Below, one piece after another: positions 26,622-35,070 of a stretch of 64,000 nucleotides of DNA. A program made the translations under genes and the position numbers. Numbering within the stretch: position 1 is the first letter of the stretch; each line of letters opens with the position of its first letter. Under the pieces are notes generated by a model. That model saw nothing but the letters and a program-made list of their open reading frames with translations, had not been told where the DNA came from and did no database searches. The stretch spans positions 62,001 to 126,000 of the forward strand of contig JAXLYP010000020.1 in the NCBI GenBank assembly GCA_046351395.1. Direction: 5' to 3'. The stretch is from CAYYKK01 sp046351395. GTDB taxonomy: Bacteria > Myxococcota_A > Polyangia > Polyangiales > Polyangiaceae.

Positions 26622-27413
26622 TCACTGCAATTTGTCGATGAGCTCGACGGCGTCCTCGCGGCGATAGGAACCGGCCTCGCCGCTCGCGAACTCCTTCAGC
26701 GCCTCGCGCGCCGCGGGCTTGTCCCCGGAGCGCGCGAGCGCGACGGCCCGCGCATAGCGCGCCTCGGGCACGAAGCGCCCCGTCGGGTGCGCGGCCAGGT
26801 ACCGGTCCCACGCCGCCACTGCGGCGGCCGGGGTTCCGCTCGCGTACACGCGATAGGCGGCTTCGAACGCCGATTTGTCTTCGGCGAGAGGATCGCGCTC
26901 GCTCGCTGCGCCGCCTCGCATCGGCTCGCCACCCGCGCGCAGGGGGCGAGAGGAGACCGGATGGGAATCCGACCATGGCGCTGAGGCGCTCGCTGAAAGG
27001 GGCGCAGAAGGAGGGGCGAGGCCGACGACATCGACCGTCGGCCGGACGTCGGGGTCGACCGCTCGCGGAGCCTCCCACCCGATTGTCGTCCCCGCGGACG
27101 TCGGGGGAGACGCCTCCGATGCACTGTCTGCCAGGGAAGGCGCTTCGACGACGCGATCGCTGCTCGTCCCCGCGCTCGGCGGCTCGGAGCGCCCGAACCT
27201 GCCCGACGCGGCGGCCCACGCGGAGGACACCGCGAGCACCGCCGCGAGCGGGACCCCGAGCTTCCAAAAGAACGCGCCGTGGCGCGTACGCGCGCGTGAT
27301 GACGCGAGCACGCGCCGGAGCGTGGCCGAGGGATCCGGGCCCTCGTCGCGGGTCTCCTCGCGCAGGGCGTCGAACGCCTCGCGGAGCGGATCCTGGGCGC
27401 CTCGATCGCTCAT
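26622..27413 (-). CDS. Anti-sigma-like single-pass membrane protein with C-terminal TPR
   Basis: The 263-residue protein has an acidic N-terminal cytoplasmic part (about 1-48), one transmembrane helix (about 50-70), a Ser/Pro/Ala linker and a C-terminal TPR-like pair (F-E-A-A-Y-R-V-Y-A-S-G; E-A-R-Y-A-R-A-V-A-L-A-R-S-G). Its start overlaps the stop of the ECF sigma gene (ATGA, 27410-27413). Position and topology suggest it holds the sigma factor at the membrane. No zinc-binding HxxxCxxC motif is present, so it is not a ZAS-type anti-sigma. Confidence 0.72.
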   Translation of the reverse strand: MSDRGAQDPLREAFDALREETRDEGPDPSATLRRVLASSRARTRHGAFFWKLGVPLAAVLAVSSAWAAASGRFGRSEPPSAGTSSDRVVEAPSLADSASEASPPTSAGTTIGWEAPRAVDPDVRPTVDVVGLAPPSAPLSASASAPWSDSHPVSSRPLRAGGEPMRGGAASERDPLAEDKSAFEAAYRVYASGTPAAAVAAWDRYLAAHPTGRFVPEARYARAVALARSGDKPAAREALKEFASGEAGSYRREDAVELIDKLQ

Positions 27414-28033
27414 GGCGCGTCCTCCTCGAGCAGCGCGCGGAGCTTCTTCTTCGCGTGGAACAGGCGCGTCCGCACCGTCCCTTCGGGGACGTGAAGCACC
27501 TCCGCCGCCTCGGCCGACGTCATCTCCTCGAGCTCGCAGAGGACCACGGCCGCCCGGTGCTCGAAGGACAGCGTCGCGAGCGCGCGGTCGAGGCGCCTCG
27601 CGAGCTCGCGTCGTTCATGCTGCGCCTCGGGCGTCGGCGGGCTCGCGTGTTCGCGCGGGGCGAGTCGGAACCTGTCCAACCACGAGCGTCGGCGCGCGGA
27701 GGCCCGGACGTGGTGGTGCACGTGGTGGACGGCGATCGAGAAGATGAACGCCCGCACCGACCCCTCCCCGCGGAACCCTTGAAACGCGCTCGGCGCTGCG
27801 ACGAACACGTCGTGGACGAGATCTTCGACGTCCCCCGAATGGCTGGTCAGGCGTCGCACGAAGGCACGGACGGAGCCGTGGTGCTCCCGGTAGAGCCGCG
27901 TGAGCGCGGCGTCTTCTCCCCGACGGAGGCGATCGAGCCACTCGACCTCGGGGTCGCGGACGGTCTCACCCTCGTCCCGATCGACGCCGGGGAGGAGCGA
28001 GAGGACGTCGTCGGCGTGCTCGTGGTACGCCAC
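27410..28033 (-). CDS. ECF-type RNA polymerase sigma factor
   Basis: GTG 28033 gives 207 residues. Region 2 spans about 30-100 (L-T-R-L-Y-R-E-H-H-G-S-V-R-A-F-V; D-V-E-D-L-V-H-D-V-F) and region 4 about 145-200 (A-L-A-T-L-S-F-E-H-R-A-A-V-V-L; S-A-E-A-A-E-V-L-H-V-P-E-G-T-V-R-T-R-L-F). No sigma-3 region exists, as expected for ECF factors. It begins 2 nt after the stop of the surface-repeat gene and overlaps the anti-sigma-like gene, so the operon pairs an envelope protein with its regulator. Confidence 0.9.
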   Translation of the reverse strand: MAYHEHADDVLSLLPGVDRDEGETVRDPEVEWLDRLRRGEDAALTRLYREHHGSVRAFVRRLTSHSGDVEDLVHDVFVAAPSAFQGFRGEGSVRAFIFSIAVHHVHHHVRASARRRSWLDRFRLAPREHASPPTPEAQHERRELARRLDRALATLSFEHRAAVVLCELEEMTSAEAAEVLHVPEGTVRTRLFHAKKKLRALLEEDAP

Positions 28034-28035
28034 GC

Positions 28036-29535
28036 TTACTCCGCGATCATCTGGGCGCCGAACACGGCGCCCGGCCAGAGGTGAGCAACGGAGGCCACGT
28101 CGAGCGCATAGTCGGGCGCCCAGCTCTCGTCGGCGCCGGTGGTGAGGAGCGCGTTGAACGCCGCGCCCCCATAGAGCGCGAACGGGCCGACCAGGTTCAC
28201 GCCGAAGATCGGCCGAGCCTGGAGGAGCGGCGTCCCTCGCTTGCCGTTCGAGAACGAGGACGTCACGTGCGCGAGCGCGTCGACGTCGAGGAAGAAGCGC
28301 TCGGAGAAGCGCACGTGCGCTCCAAAGCCCAGCAATCCAATGAAGCCCGGATCGGTGAGCCGCGTGCCGACCCCATAGATCGAGTGCCAATGATCGCCGC
28401 CGTTCTTGACCGCCGCGAGGAGCATCCCGGCCTCGAGGTTCGACCACACGTCGACGTGAAAGCGACCTTTGTAGGCGACATTCACGACGCCCAGGGACAG
28501 GTCGGTCGTCTCGGCGACGTTGACGACGCCGATCTGCACGCCGCGCACGCGACCCCTCGCGACGTTCACCGCACCGACTTGTGCGCCGTACACGTCCCCC
28601 GCCGACACGTTCGCCGCGCCCGCCATCTGCGCGCCGTACACGTCCCCCGCCGCGACGTTCACTGCGCCCGCGATCTGGGCACCGTACACGTCCCCCGCCG
28701 CCCCGTTCGCCGCGCCGGCCATCTGCGCGCCGTACACGTCGCCCGCCGCGACGTTGACCGCGCCGCCGATTTGGAGGCCACCGAGACGACCTCCAACATT
28801 CAGCGCGCCACCGATCTGGACGCCGCACACCGGCCCTGTGACGAGGTTCGCCGCGCCTCCCACTTGAACCCCGCGGAGACCGCCGACGAGCCCCCCGACG
28901 ACGTTGAGCGAGACCCAAGGCGCCGCCGCGCGCACGTCGGGCGAGCTGCTCATGCCGATGAATGGCGCAAAATCCACTGCAATGGGCAGGAGTGGCGCTC
29001 TCGACGCGCATGGATCGACACCGAGCTGCTCGGCGACGGCCGCAGGCGCTACGCGGGCGGACGCGGGCGCCGCGGGAGCCGGTGGCGCAGCGTCGACCGA
29101 GCTCTGCTCTTGGACCATCGGCTCTTTGGCGGCCTCCACCGGCGCAGCCTCCGTGGCGGGCGGCTCGGCGGGCTGGGGTGGATTGTCTGCGACGATCAGA
29201 CTCGCGTCGTCCCGCGCGAGGTTCGCGGCGACGAGGGCGATCTCCTCGACCGCTGCGCCCGCGCTCCGCTGGAGGCGAATCGTGCGCTCGATGCGTCGCC
29301 CGTCGTCCCTCACGAAGACAATCGTCGCCGCGTCGCCGTGGTGCAACACGGTGAGCACACCCGCGGGTGCGGGGCTCAGCGCCGCGAGCTCCACGCCCAC
29401 GGCGCGCTCGATCGCCGCGGCGTCCTCGCCCTCGACGTGGACCGCCACGCCCGGGTCGGCCCAGGCGGGTGGGGTCCATCCGAGCGCGAAGGCCAGGGTG
29501 GCCGCGCCGATCGAGCGCCTCACGAACCGGGTCAC
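28036..29535 (-). CDS. Exported surface-repeat protein (LA_2272-like solenoid)
   Basis: GTG 29535, just after AAGGAG, starts a signal peptide ending P-P-A-W-A. The 499-residue protein has an N-terminal domain (about 30-120), an Ala/Pro/Glu linker and, from about residue 225, a run of 15-16-residue repeats of the form G-V-Q-I-G-G-A-x-N-V and G-D-V-Y-G-A-Q-M-A-G-A-A-N-V, typical of the LA_2272-type surface repeats. The last 130 residues are beta-rich and end G-A-Q-M-I-A-E, suggesting an outer-membrane-associated end. It is the first gene of the operon with the ECF sigma factor. Confidence 0.8.
   Translation of the reverse strand: MTRFVRRSIGAATLAFALGWTPPAWADPGVAVHVEGEDAAAIERAVGVELAALSPAPAGVLTVLHHGDAATIVFVRDDGRRIERTIRLQRSAGAAVEEIALVAANLARDDASLIVADNPPQPAEPPATEAAPVEAAKEPMVQEQSSVDAAPPAPAAPASARVAPAAVAEQLGVDPCASRAPLLPIAVDFAPFIGMSSSPDVRAAAPWVSLNVVGGLVGGLRGVQVGGAANLVTGPVCGVQIGGALNVGGRLGGLQIGGAVNVAAGDVYGAQMAGAANGAAGDVYGAQIAGAVNVAAGDVYGAQMAGAANVSAGDVYGAQVGAVNVARGRVRGVQIGVVNVAETTDLSLGVVNVAYKGRFHVDVWSNLEAGMLLAAVKNGGDHWHSIYGVGTRLTDPGFIGLLGFGAHVRFSERFFLDVDALAHVTSSFSNGKRGTPLLQARPIFGVNLVGPFALYGGAAFNALLTTGADESWAPDYALDVASVAHLWPGAVFGAQMIAE
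28577..28768 (-). repeat. Four tandem 48-bp coding repeats
   Basis: Four near-identical units with an exact 48-bp period (anchor GCCGTACACGTC at 28585, 28633, 28681 with one change, 28729) encode the G-D-V-Y-G-A-Q repeats. DNA identity is much higher here than among the neighbouring protein repeats, so this block duplicated recently. Confidence 0.85.
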
Positions 29536-29617
29536 GCTCCTTCGTGCCCGGCCGCCCCGTGTCCGTTCAAACAAAACGTCCGCGGCCGGTCGACGGCAGG
29601 AAAACGACGGTCCTGGA

Positions 29618-30112
29618 TCACGGTACGGAGCACCCACCGTCGATGCAGAGCTCCCCGCTCGGGCAGTCGCAGTCGACGGTGCACGGGCGCGGCAGCGGCT
29701 CGGGCGCGGTGCAGTGGCCGCTCTCACAGAGCTCGCCGGTGGGGCACTCGCACGACTTCACGCACGGGAGATGGCACTCACCCGCGACGCACTCCGCCGG
29801 GGCGATACAAGCGGGTCCGCCGCCGCAGGCGGGCCCGCTCCCGGTGGACGTGGTCGCGCCGGAGGTCGACGTCGTGCTTCCCGTCCCCGTCACTCCGACG
29901 CTGACGACGACTCCGTGGATCGATCCCGTCGAGCCGTGCTCGCCGCCGCCCGATCCGCCCGCGCCGCCCTCCGATCCCGAACACTCGAACGCGCCATCAC
30001 CCGAGCAATGGCCCCCCTCGCACGTGGTGATGGTGCAGCCCGTCAGGACGCGAGACGCGAGCGCGAGCGCCGCGACCCCCGCGCCGATCGTGATGAACGA
30101 TGACTTCTTCAC
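29618..30112 (-). CDS. Cys-rich lipoprotein
   Basis: GTG 30112, with GGGAGG 4 nt upstream, opens 164 residues. Lipobox L-T-G-C is followed by a Gly/Ser/Thr-rich linker and a C-terminal 50-residue block with about ten Cys in repeating C-x4-C-x-C-P-x-G-E-L-C-x-x-G-x-C units (S-C-E-C-P-T-G-E-L-C; D-C-D-C-P-S-G-E-L-C). This looks like two copies of a small disulfide module of EGF/Dickkopf-like spacing. Binding role inferred only. Confidence 0.75.
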   Translation of the reverse strand: MKKSSFITIGAGVAALALASRVLTGCTITTCEGGHCSGDGAFECSGSEGGAGGSGGGEHGSTGSIHGVVVSVGVTGTGSTTSTSGATTSTGSGPACGGGPACIAPAECVAGECHLPCVKSCECPTGELCESGHCTAPEPLPRPCTVDCDCPSGELCIDGGCSVP

Positions 30113-30266
30113 ATGGCCTCCCTTTGGCGGTGCCCGCGAACGGCGTCCGTGTGGATGAGCGCGCCGAAGGCGCTCCGCAGAGCCGCGGGTTCGACCGCGG
30201 ATGTCGGAGTCCATGTGCCCGCTCGAGGCCGAACCGTTCATGCCATTGGGAGGGTCGCCCCGTCGG

Positions 30267-30905
30267 TCACTTCACTCGCGCGGACAGACACAGCTGCTCG
30301 AGATCGGCCATGACCGCGTCGCGCCGGTCGAGCTTCTTGTCGGTCACGTAGCCCGCCCAGCACTCGAGCTGTCGGTTCCCCACGATCCGATGGACGCGCA
30401 CCGACGCGCGGGTCGGGGACCGGACGACGAACGCGCCGCCAATCGCTTCCCCCGTCGCGCCCTTGAGCTGTATGCGGTCGGTCTCGACAATGCCCTCCAG
30501 CGTCGTATCGAGGGCCATGGAGTCGAACAGGTCGACGCGCAGGCCGTCCTCGTCGATCTCGCCGCGACGAAAGACGACGCTCCCTTTTCGAGCGTCGTCC
30601 TTCTTCAGCCCGTCCGGCAGCGCGATGACGACGGAGAGCGATCCCACTTGGACATCCGTCGGTTTCAGCTTGCCCGAGTACGCGATGCTCCTCCCCTCGA
30701 GCACGGGGGGCGGAACCTCGGCCGAGGACGTAGCGCCGCTCGCCGACGACGACACCGCGACGGTCGCGACGTCGGGCGCGTCGGTCGAGGCGGGCGTGCC
30801 CGTGGCGGGACCCGTCGGCGATTGAGCTGCGCAGGCGACGAACCAAAAGCTCGTGCCGAGGAGCAACGCGGAATGGTGTGCCGTACGAAGCGGTCGTTCG
30901 TTCAA
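30267..30905 (-). CDS. Lipoprotein of unknown function
   Basis: TTG 30905 is preferred because GAGGTG lies 6 nt upstream and it places a proper signal with lipobox F-V-A-C at about residues 22-25; ATG 30941 would add an unlikely basic stretch. The mature protein (about 190 residues) has a Pro/Ser/Thr linker then a beta-rich domain (S-L-S-V-V-I-A-L-P; G-S-V-V-F-R-R-G-E-I-D-E-D-G-L-R). One Cys near the end (L-E-C-W-A-G-Y). No family recognised. Confidence 0.6.
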   Translation of the reverse strand: MNERPLRTAHHSALLLGTSFWFVACAAQSPTGPATGTPASTDAPDVATVAVSSSASGATSSAEVPPPVLEGRSIAYSGKLKPTDVQVGSLSVVIALPDGLKKDDARKGSVVFRRGEIDEDGLRVDLFDSMALDTTLEGIVETDRIQLKGATGEAIGGAFVVRSPTRASVRVHRIVGNRQLECWAGYVTDKKLDRRDAVMADLEQLCLSARVK

Positions 30906-31030
30906 GTGGAGCACCTCGATGTGGAGCCTACGAACGCACATCGTTCCCCGCATCATCCCCGTCCCGTTCGAAATGCGTCGGCGCGACGTGCGTCTGGAAC
31001 CGCTGTGAGCTCGCGCCCCTCCCGACGTGC

Positions 31031-31036
31031 TATCGG
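31031..31036 (+). promoter_or_regulatory. Putative -10 hexamer TATCGG, leaderless-type
   Basis: TATCGG ends 8 nt before ATG 31045 and no ribosome-binding site is visible. Confidence 0.25.
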
Positions 31037-31044
31037 CCCGTGCG

Positions 31045-31569
31045 ATGACGATCGGGAAGCTCCTCGCGCGGCTCCTCGGGCGACCGGACACGGTCGCGCT
31101 CGAGCGGACGCGCTCGCTCGCGATCGACTACCTCGACGCCATCGACGTCGCGATCGGCAAGCTCGTGGAGCACTTCGGGGACGAGCTTCTGCTCCGAGGA
31201 GTTCGCACCGGCCGGATCCCGCGCGAGGGCGCGATCCCGGGCGCCCGCTATTGGTTCCACGGAGGCGGCTGCCAGGTGACGCTCGAGCCCTCGCTGACGG
31301 CGTTCCGCGGCCGGACCGCGAACACCCGGGAGGTGATCGTGGAGTTCGACTTCGAGGCCGGCTCGAACCGGGTGACGCACTTCAGCTCATGGTTCTTCGA
31401 GGGCTTCGTGAAGTCGGTCGACACGGGATTGGACACGACGACGCTCACAGCGTGCGTTCGTCGCCTCGAGCGCGCAGGCGTGATCGACGAACTGCTGCGC
31501 CAACCCGGCCGCCGGTTCGTGGGCCTCGGCGGCACACCCGCGGGTGGTACGAACGTACCTAGACGGTGA
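31045..31569 (+). CDS. Uncharacterised soluble protein
   Basis: The 174-residue protein has no signal or membrane segment. It starts with a helix-rich half (L-A-I-D-Y-L-D-A-I-D-V-A-I-G-K-L-V-E-H-F) and a beta-rich second half (Y-W-F-H-G-G-G-C-Q-V-T-L; V-E-F-D-F-E-A-G-S-N-R-V-T-H-F-S-S-W-F-F-E). No family recognised. GTG 31027 is an alternative start, but that would overlap the likely -10 region. Confidence 0.65.
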   Translation: MTIGKLLARLLGRPDTVALERTRSLAIDYLDAIDVAIGKLVEHFGDELLLRGVRTGRIPREGAIPGARYWFHGGGCQVTLEPSLTAFRGRTANTREVIVEFDFEAGSNRVTHFSSWFFEGFVKSVDTGLDTTTLTACVRRLERAGVIDELLRQPGRRFVGLGGTPAGGTNVPRR

Positions 31570-31602
31570 GCTCCCGCTGCCCTCGGAGCCGGATGGTTCG
31601 GG

Positions 31603-31608
31603 TAGAGT
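31603..31608 (+). promoter_or_regulatory. Putative -10 hexamer TAGAGT
   Basis: TAGAGT ends 11 nt before ATG 31620, giving a leader of only a few nucleotides. Confidence 0.3.
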
Positions 31609-31619
31609 GGTGACTGCCC

Positions 31620-32162
31620 ATGCAAGCCGCCCACCCCCTACTCGGCTCCATTTGCGCGGCGCTCGCGGCGGTCGTACCCAGCGTCGCTCTCGCCGGAGAT
31701 CCGTTCCGCGGCGATCCGACGCTCCCAATCCCCGTCTTCCGCGGCATGGTCGGACCCGCGTTTCACATCAAGTCGACGCAGCTGACAGAGTTCATGGCCG
31801 ACGTGGACGCCGGGTTCTTGGTGCTCACCGGTCGTGACCAGCGCTATCTCCTCGGCGCCGAGGCTGGGTATACGTTCGACGGCAGCGGACTCCACGCGTT
31901 CAACCTCATGGCAGAGATCGGGGGCGGCAAGCACTTCGTCATCTGCGCCGCGTACCAGCCGCGGTTGCTGCTCGGGACGCTGAACGAAGAGCTCGCCGTG
32001 GGAATGCGCAATGGCCTCGGAATCCACGCGTTCTCGGACATGCTCGACGTCGAAGTCGGACATCAGTTCATGGAGTCGCGCGGTCGGCTGAGCCAGGCGG
32101 TGACCTTCACGATTGGGCTCAACCCCGCGGCGCTGATTTACCTGTTCATCCTCGACGGATGA
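31620..32162 (+). CDS. Exported protein, possible small beta-barrel
   Basis: ATG 31620 starts a signal peptide ending V-A-L-A-G. The 180-residue product alternates hydrophobic and polar residues in strand-like pieces with aromatic ends (Y-L-L-G-A-E-A-G-Y-T-F; F-N-L-M-A-E-I-G-G-G-K-H-F; A-V-T-F-T-I-G-L), and ends in hydrophobic strand A-A-L-I-Y-L-F-I-L. This is compatible with a small outer-membrane beta-barrel, though no family is recognised. It converges on the three-haem lipoprotein gene. Confidence 0.65.
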   Translation: MQAAHPLLGSICAALAAVVPSVALAGDPFRGDPTLPIPVFRGMVGPAFHIKSTQLTEFMADVDAGFLVLTGRDQRYLLGAEAGYTFDGSGLHAFNLMAEIGGGKHFVICAAYQPRLLLGTLNEELAVGMRNGLGIHAFSDMLDVEVGHQFMESRGRLSQAVTFTIGLNPAALIYLFILDG

Positions 32163-32189
32163 GCGCGCGGCGCCGTCTCCAGTCGAGCG

Positions 32190-33113
32190 TCAAGGCGGGA
32201 GGATGATCCGCCCGGGGGCGCCCTCTTTGCCTTCTTGGGTGTGGCACGTGTTGCAATCGCCGGTCATCACCGCGGTCGACATCGCGAGCACCTTGCCCTG
32301 ATAGAGCACGCGCGCCTTGATGGGCGTGGGCAGCGTCGCGGGGTCTCCCTTCAAGAAGAAATTCCCGCTCCCGGTCCGCGCCGTCGCGGTGAGCACCGCC
32401 CCGTTCGCGTCGGTGACCTCGATGACGGCGTCCCCCGCGCCGTTGCAGTCGTCGGGCTCGTGCGCGCTCGGATAGACGGTCCCCGCGAACAGGAAACGGG
32501 GTCCATGGTCGCCGCCGGGTTTGCTGTGGCACGCGATGCACGCGCGCCCCGGCAGCATGTCCGGGGATCCGTCGTCCCCTTTGTTCCACGTGGACATGCT
32601 GGTGCACACCGCGGGCACGTCGTACGGGTTCATCGGCGTGTCCGGGATCTGGCCGTCCGTGCCGCACGTCTCCTTGGGCATGCCAGCCGAGACCCACGCC
32701 TCGAACGGGGCCACTTCCATCGCGCCGAGGAGGTTGCCCGGAGGCATGGGCGCGCCCGCGCTCTTCATGCGCGCGAGGCTCGCCTCGGCGACGGACGTCG
32801 CCGGGTCCGTCGGCATCGGCGCGACGAGGTCGTCGTACGTCATCAGCGAGACGTGCGCGCCCGAGATGGGCGGGCTCGAGTGACACCCGCGGCAATACTG
32901 GACGAGCAGGAACGAGACCGCGCATGGGAGCCCCGCGTCGGACACGACCGGCGTCGCCGCCCCGCCTCCCGCGCCTCCCGTCCCCGCACCGGTCGCGCTG
33001 GACGCCGTGTCGCCCGCACCATCCAGCAAGCTGCTCGGCTGCTGCACACAAGCAGGCCCCAAGAGCGCCGAGGTCCCCGCGAGCGCACAAGCACAAAGCA
33101 AGGCGAGCTTCAT
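32190..33113 (-). CDS. Three-haem c-type cytochrome-like lipoprotein
   Basis: ATG 33113 gives 307 residues with a signal ending G-P-A-C-V (unusual but usable lipobox). Three C-x-x-C-H haem-binding sites are visible: C-R-G-C-H (about 85), C-I-A-C-H (about 195) and C-N-T-C-H (near the C-terminus). The first lies in the planctomycete/myxobacterial cytochrome pattern L-L-x-x-Y-C-R-G-C-H-S. The stretch between sites 2 and 3 is beta-rich, so the protein is not a plain multihaem repeat. Probably extracytoplasmic electron transfer. It stands alone, divergent from the lipoprotein at 33366. Confidence 0.78.
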   Translation of the reverse strand: MKLALLCACALAGTSALLGPACVQQPSSLLDGAGDTASSATGAGTGGAGGGAATPVVSDAGLPCAVSFLLVQYCRGCHSSPPISGAHVSLMTYDDLVAPMPTDPATSVAEASLARMKSAGAPMPPGNLLGAMEVAPFEAWVSAGMPKETCGTDGQIPDTPMNPYDVPAVCTSMSTWNKGDDGSPDMLPGRACIACHSKPGGDHGPRFLFAGTVYPSAHEPDDCNGAGDAVIEVTDANGAVLTATARTGSGNFFLKGDPATLPTPIKARVLYQGKVLAMSTAVMTGDCNTCHTQEGKEGAPGRIILPP

Positions 33114-33240
33114 GGATTCCACGCTACAGCCGGCACCGCCAGCGCTTCCACTGGTCAGCCCGTCGATCCCGCAGATGTCGTGTTCGCGGTCGGGAGCCGA
33201 TCGACGGCCACGCCTCGAGCGGAGACGACCGTCGCGAAAC

Positions 33241-33262
33241 GGAGAGCCTGTTTGGGCTCTCC
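33241..33262. other. Perfect 8-bp hairpin between divergent genes
   Basis: GGAGAGCC-N6-GGCTCTCC forms a perfect stem in the 252-bp divergent interval 33114-33365. It has no T-run on either side, so it is more likely a protein site or attenuator than a terminator. The rest of the interval holds one copy of the nonamer described in the findings (33286-33294). Confidence 0.35.
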
Positions 33263-33365
33263 CCCCGAAGCGACGCCACGGCGAAGCAGACATTCCGGCG
33301 TGTAATTCCAGATGTAAGCCCAAACGGCCACGCATCGGCGTGCGCGTTGCAGCCGTTCGTGGAGC

Positions 33366-33959
33366 ATGCGTCACCGCCCAACGGCCTTCGCACTCGCGAT
33401 CCTCGGACTCTCGGCGAATGGCTGCCTCTTCCCGGCTCAGGTCGGTGCCGGGGCGACGGTCGTCGTCCCGTACGAGGGCCCGGTGACGGTGACACCGGAG
33501 GTTCGCGCCGGGGTCCACCCGCTTCAGCTCGTCGAGGAGCTCGATCAGCGGCCCGTGGACGCGGGAGCAGGGCTCGTCGTCCGCTGGAAGGATCCCGCAA
33601 CGCCCGTCGCGCGCCCCATCACGGAGATCTACGTGGAGGCGACGGGTCTCGAGGTGACCCCCATCGAGAAGCGCGCGGCCCCCGACGGAGCGTGGCGCAC
33701 CGACGAGTACAGCCGGCGGAGCTACGGCGGCGCGATCACGTTCTGGCCGGGCGAGCAAAAGCGGTTCGGCGCCGAGGCGATCTTCAAACAGGAGATTGGC
33801 CTCTTCCTCCACGACGAAGAGGAGCTGACGTACGTGCACGGCGAGCTCACCGTGGGGGCGTACGCCGGCCTCGCGTTCGACACGAAGAAGATGACGCTCT
33901 CCGCCGGCCTGATGGTGCGTACGCCGTTCGCCGCGACGGTCGACTTCGCGGAGCACTGA
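33366..33959 (+). CDS. Lipoprotein, beta-rich
   Basis: ATG 33366 opens 197 residues with a hydrophobic signal and the end S-A-N-G-C (lipobox-like). The mature protein is strand-rich with alternating hydrophobic residues (G-A-G-L-V-V-R-W; Y-G-G-A-I-T-F-W-P-G-E; A-Y-A-G-L-A-F-D-T; L-S-A-G-L-M-V-R) and might be a small barrel or beta-sandwich. No family recognised. It converges on the kinase gene at 33981. Confidence 0.65.
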   Translation: MRHRPTAFALAILGLSANGCLFPAQVGAGATVVVPYEGPVTVTPEVRAGVHPLQLVEELDQRPVDAGAGLVVRWKDPATPVARPITEIYVEATGLEVTPIEKRAAPDGAWRTDEYSRRSYGGAITFWPGEQKRFGAEAIFKQEIGLFLHDEEELTYVHGELTVGAYAGLAFDTKKMTLSAGLMVRTPFAATVDFAEH

Positions 33960-33980
33960 CGGAGGGCATGCAGCCCCAGC

Positions 33981-35057
33981 TCAGCTCACGAGGCGCAGCG
34001 CGAGCAGGACGATCACCGCGAGCACGCACCCGAGAGCGACGAGCCAGGGCGCCAGGCTCGAGCCAGACCACCGCCGCCGAGGCTCTCGCCGAGACGACGC
34101 GGGCGCACTCACCGAGGTGCGCTGGACGATCGCGTCGATCGCGGCGACGAGCTGCCCCGCGTCGGCGTAGCGATCCGCGGGCTTCAGCGCGATCGCTCGC
34201 GCGCAGAGCTCCTCGAGCTCGTCGCTCACGCGGGCGCCCCGCGCCCTCGGCGTCGGCCGCTTCTTCGCGGCGGCGCTCTTGAAGAGCTCGGAGAAGTCGT
34301 TGCCCTCGAAGGCGCGCGCGCCCGTGACGAGCTCGATCAAGATGAGCCCGAGCGCGTGGACGTCGGTCCATGGCCCGGTCGGCCCATAGACCGCGTGGAA
34401 CTGCTCCGGCGCCCCGTAGAGCGGGGAGAAGACACGCACGTTCACGGGCGTGCCGCTCGCGGCGGTCGCGTGGTCGCCCGCCTGCATCGCCTTCGCGATG
34501 CCGAAGTCGAGCACCTTCCACACGGGCCCGCGCGCCGACTCGGTCTGCATCACGTTCGACGGCTTGAGATCGCGGTGCGCGACGCCGCGTCCCTTCGCGT
34601 GCTCGAGCGAGTGCGCGGACACGACGGCGGTCGCGATCTCTCGGAGGAGCAGGAGCGCCTCGCGCTCGGAGAAGGGTCCGAGCCCGTGGCGCTGACGCTC
34701 GCTGAGGAGATCCGCGAGCGTGCTGCCCTCGAGCCACTCGAGGACGAGGAACGGCACGCGCGCCGACGTGGGCGCAGTCGTCACGCCGAGATCGAGCACG
34801 CGCACGATCCCGGGCTCGGAGGAGAGGCGCAAGAGGAGCTTGCCCTCTTTGCGGAACGTCCCGAAGAACGCGGCCCTCCCCTCGGCGGAGAAGTTCTCGG
34901 GTGGGCGCAGGCATTTCACCGCGACCTCGGCGTCCCCGAAGCCCTCGTGCACGGCTCGATAGACGACGGACGACCCGCCCACCCCGACGACCTCCTCGAT
35001 CCGATACTTCCCGTCGATCGTCGTTCCTACGAGCTGGAAGGGATCCCGCGCCGACAT
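33981..35057 (-). CDS. Ser/Thr protein kinase with C-terminal TM anchor
   Basis: The 358-residue kinase has G-V-G-G-S-S-V-V-Y (Gly loop with Ser-Ser), V-A-V-K-C catalytic Lys, H-R-D-L-K-P-S-N-V-M, D-F-G-I-A-K, and a P-L-Y-G-A-P-E-Q APE-like segment. After a short basic linker a single hydrophobic helix (about 335-355) ends the protein with almost no outer domain, so it cannot sense through a periplasmic domain. It lies 13 nt after the AI-2E permease gene stop, so it may be the last gene of the HIT/permease unit. Confidence 0.88.
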   Translation of the reverse strand: MSARDPFQLVGTTIDGKYRIEEVVGVGGSSVVYRAVHEGFGDAEVAVKCLRPPENFSAEGRAAFFGTFRKEGKLLLRLSSEPGIVRVLDLGVTTAPTSARVPFLVLEWLEGSTLADLLSERQRHGLGPFSEREALLLLREIATAVVSAHSLEHAKGRGVAHRDLKPSNVMQTESARGPVWKVLDFGIAKAMQAGDHATAASGTPVNVRVFSPLYGAPEQFHAVYGPTGPWTDVHALGLILIELVTGARAFEGNDFSELFKSAAAKKRPTPRARGARVSDELEELCARAIALKPADRYADAGQLVAAIDAIVQRTSVSAPASSRREPRRRWSGSSLAPWLVALGCVLAVIVLLALRLVS

Positions 35058-35070
35058 CGAGCTCGAAGAC

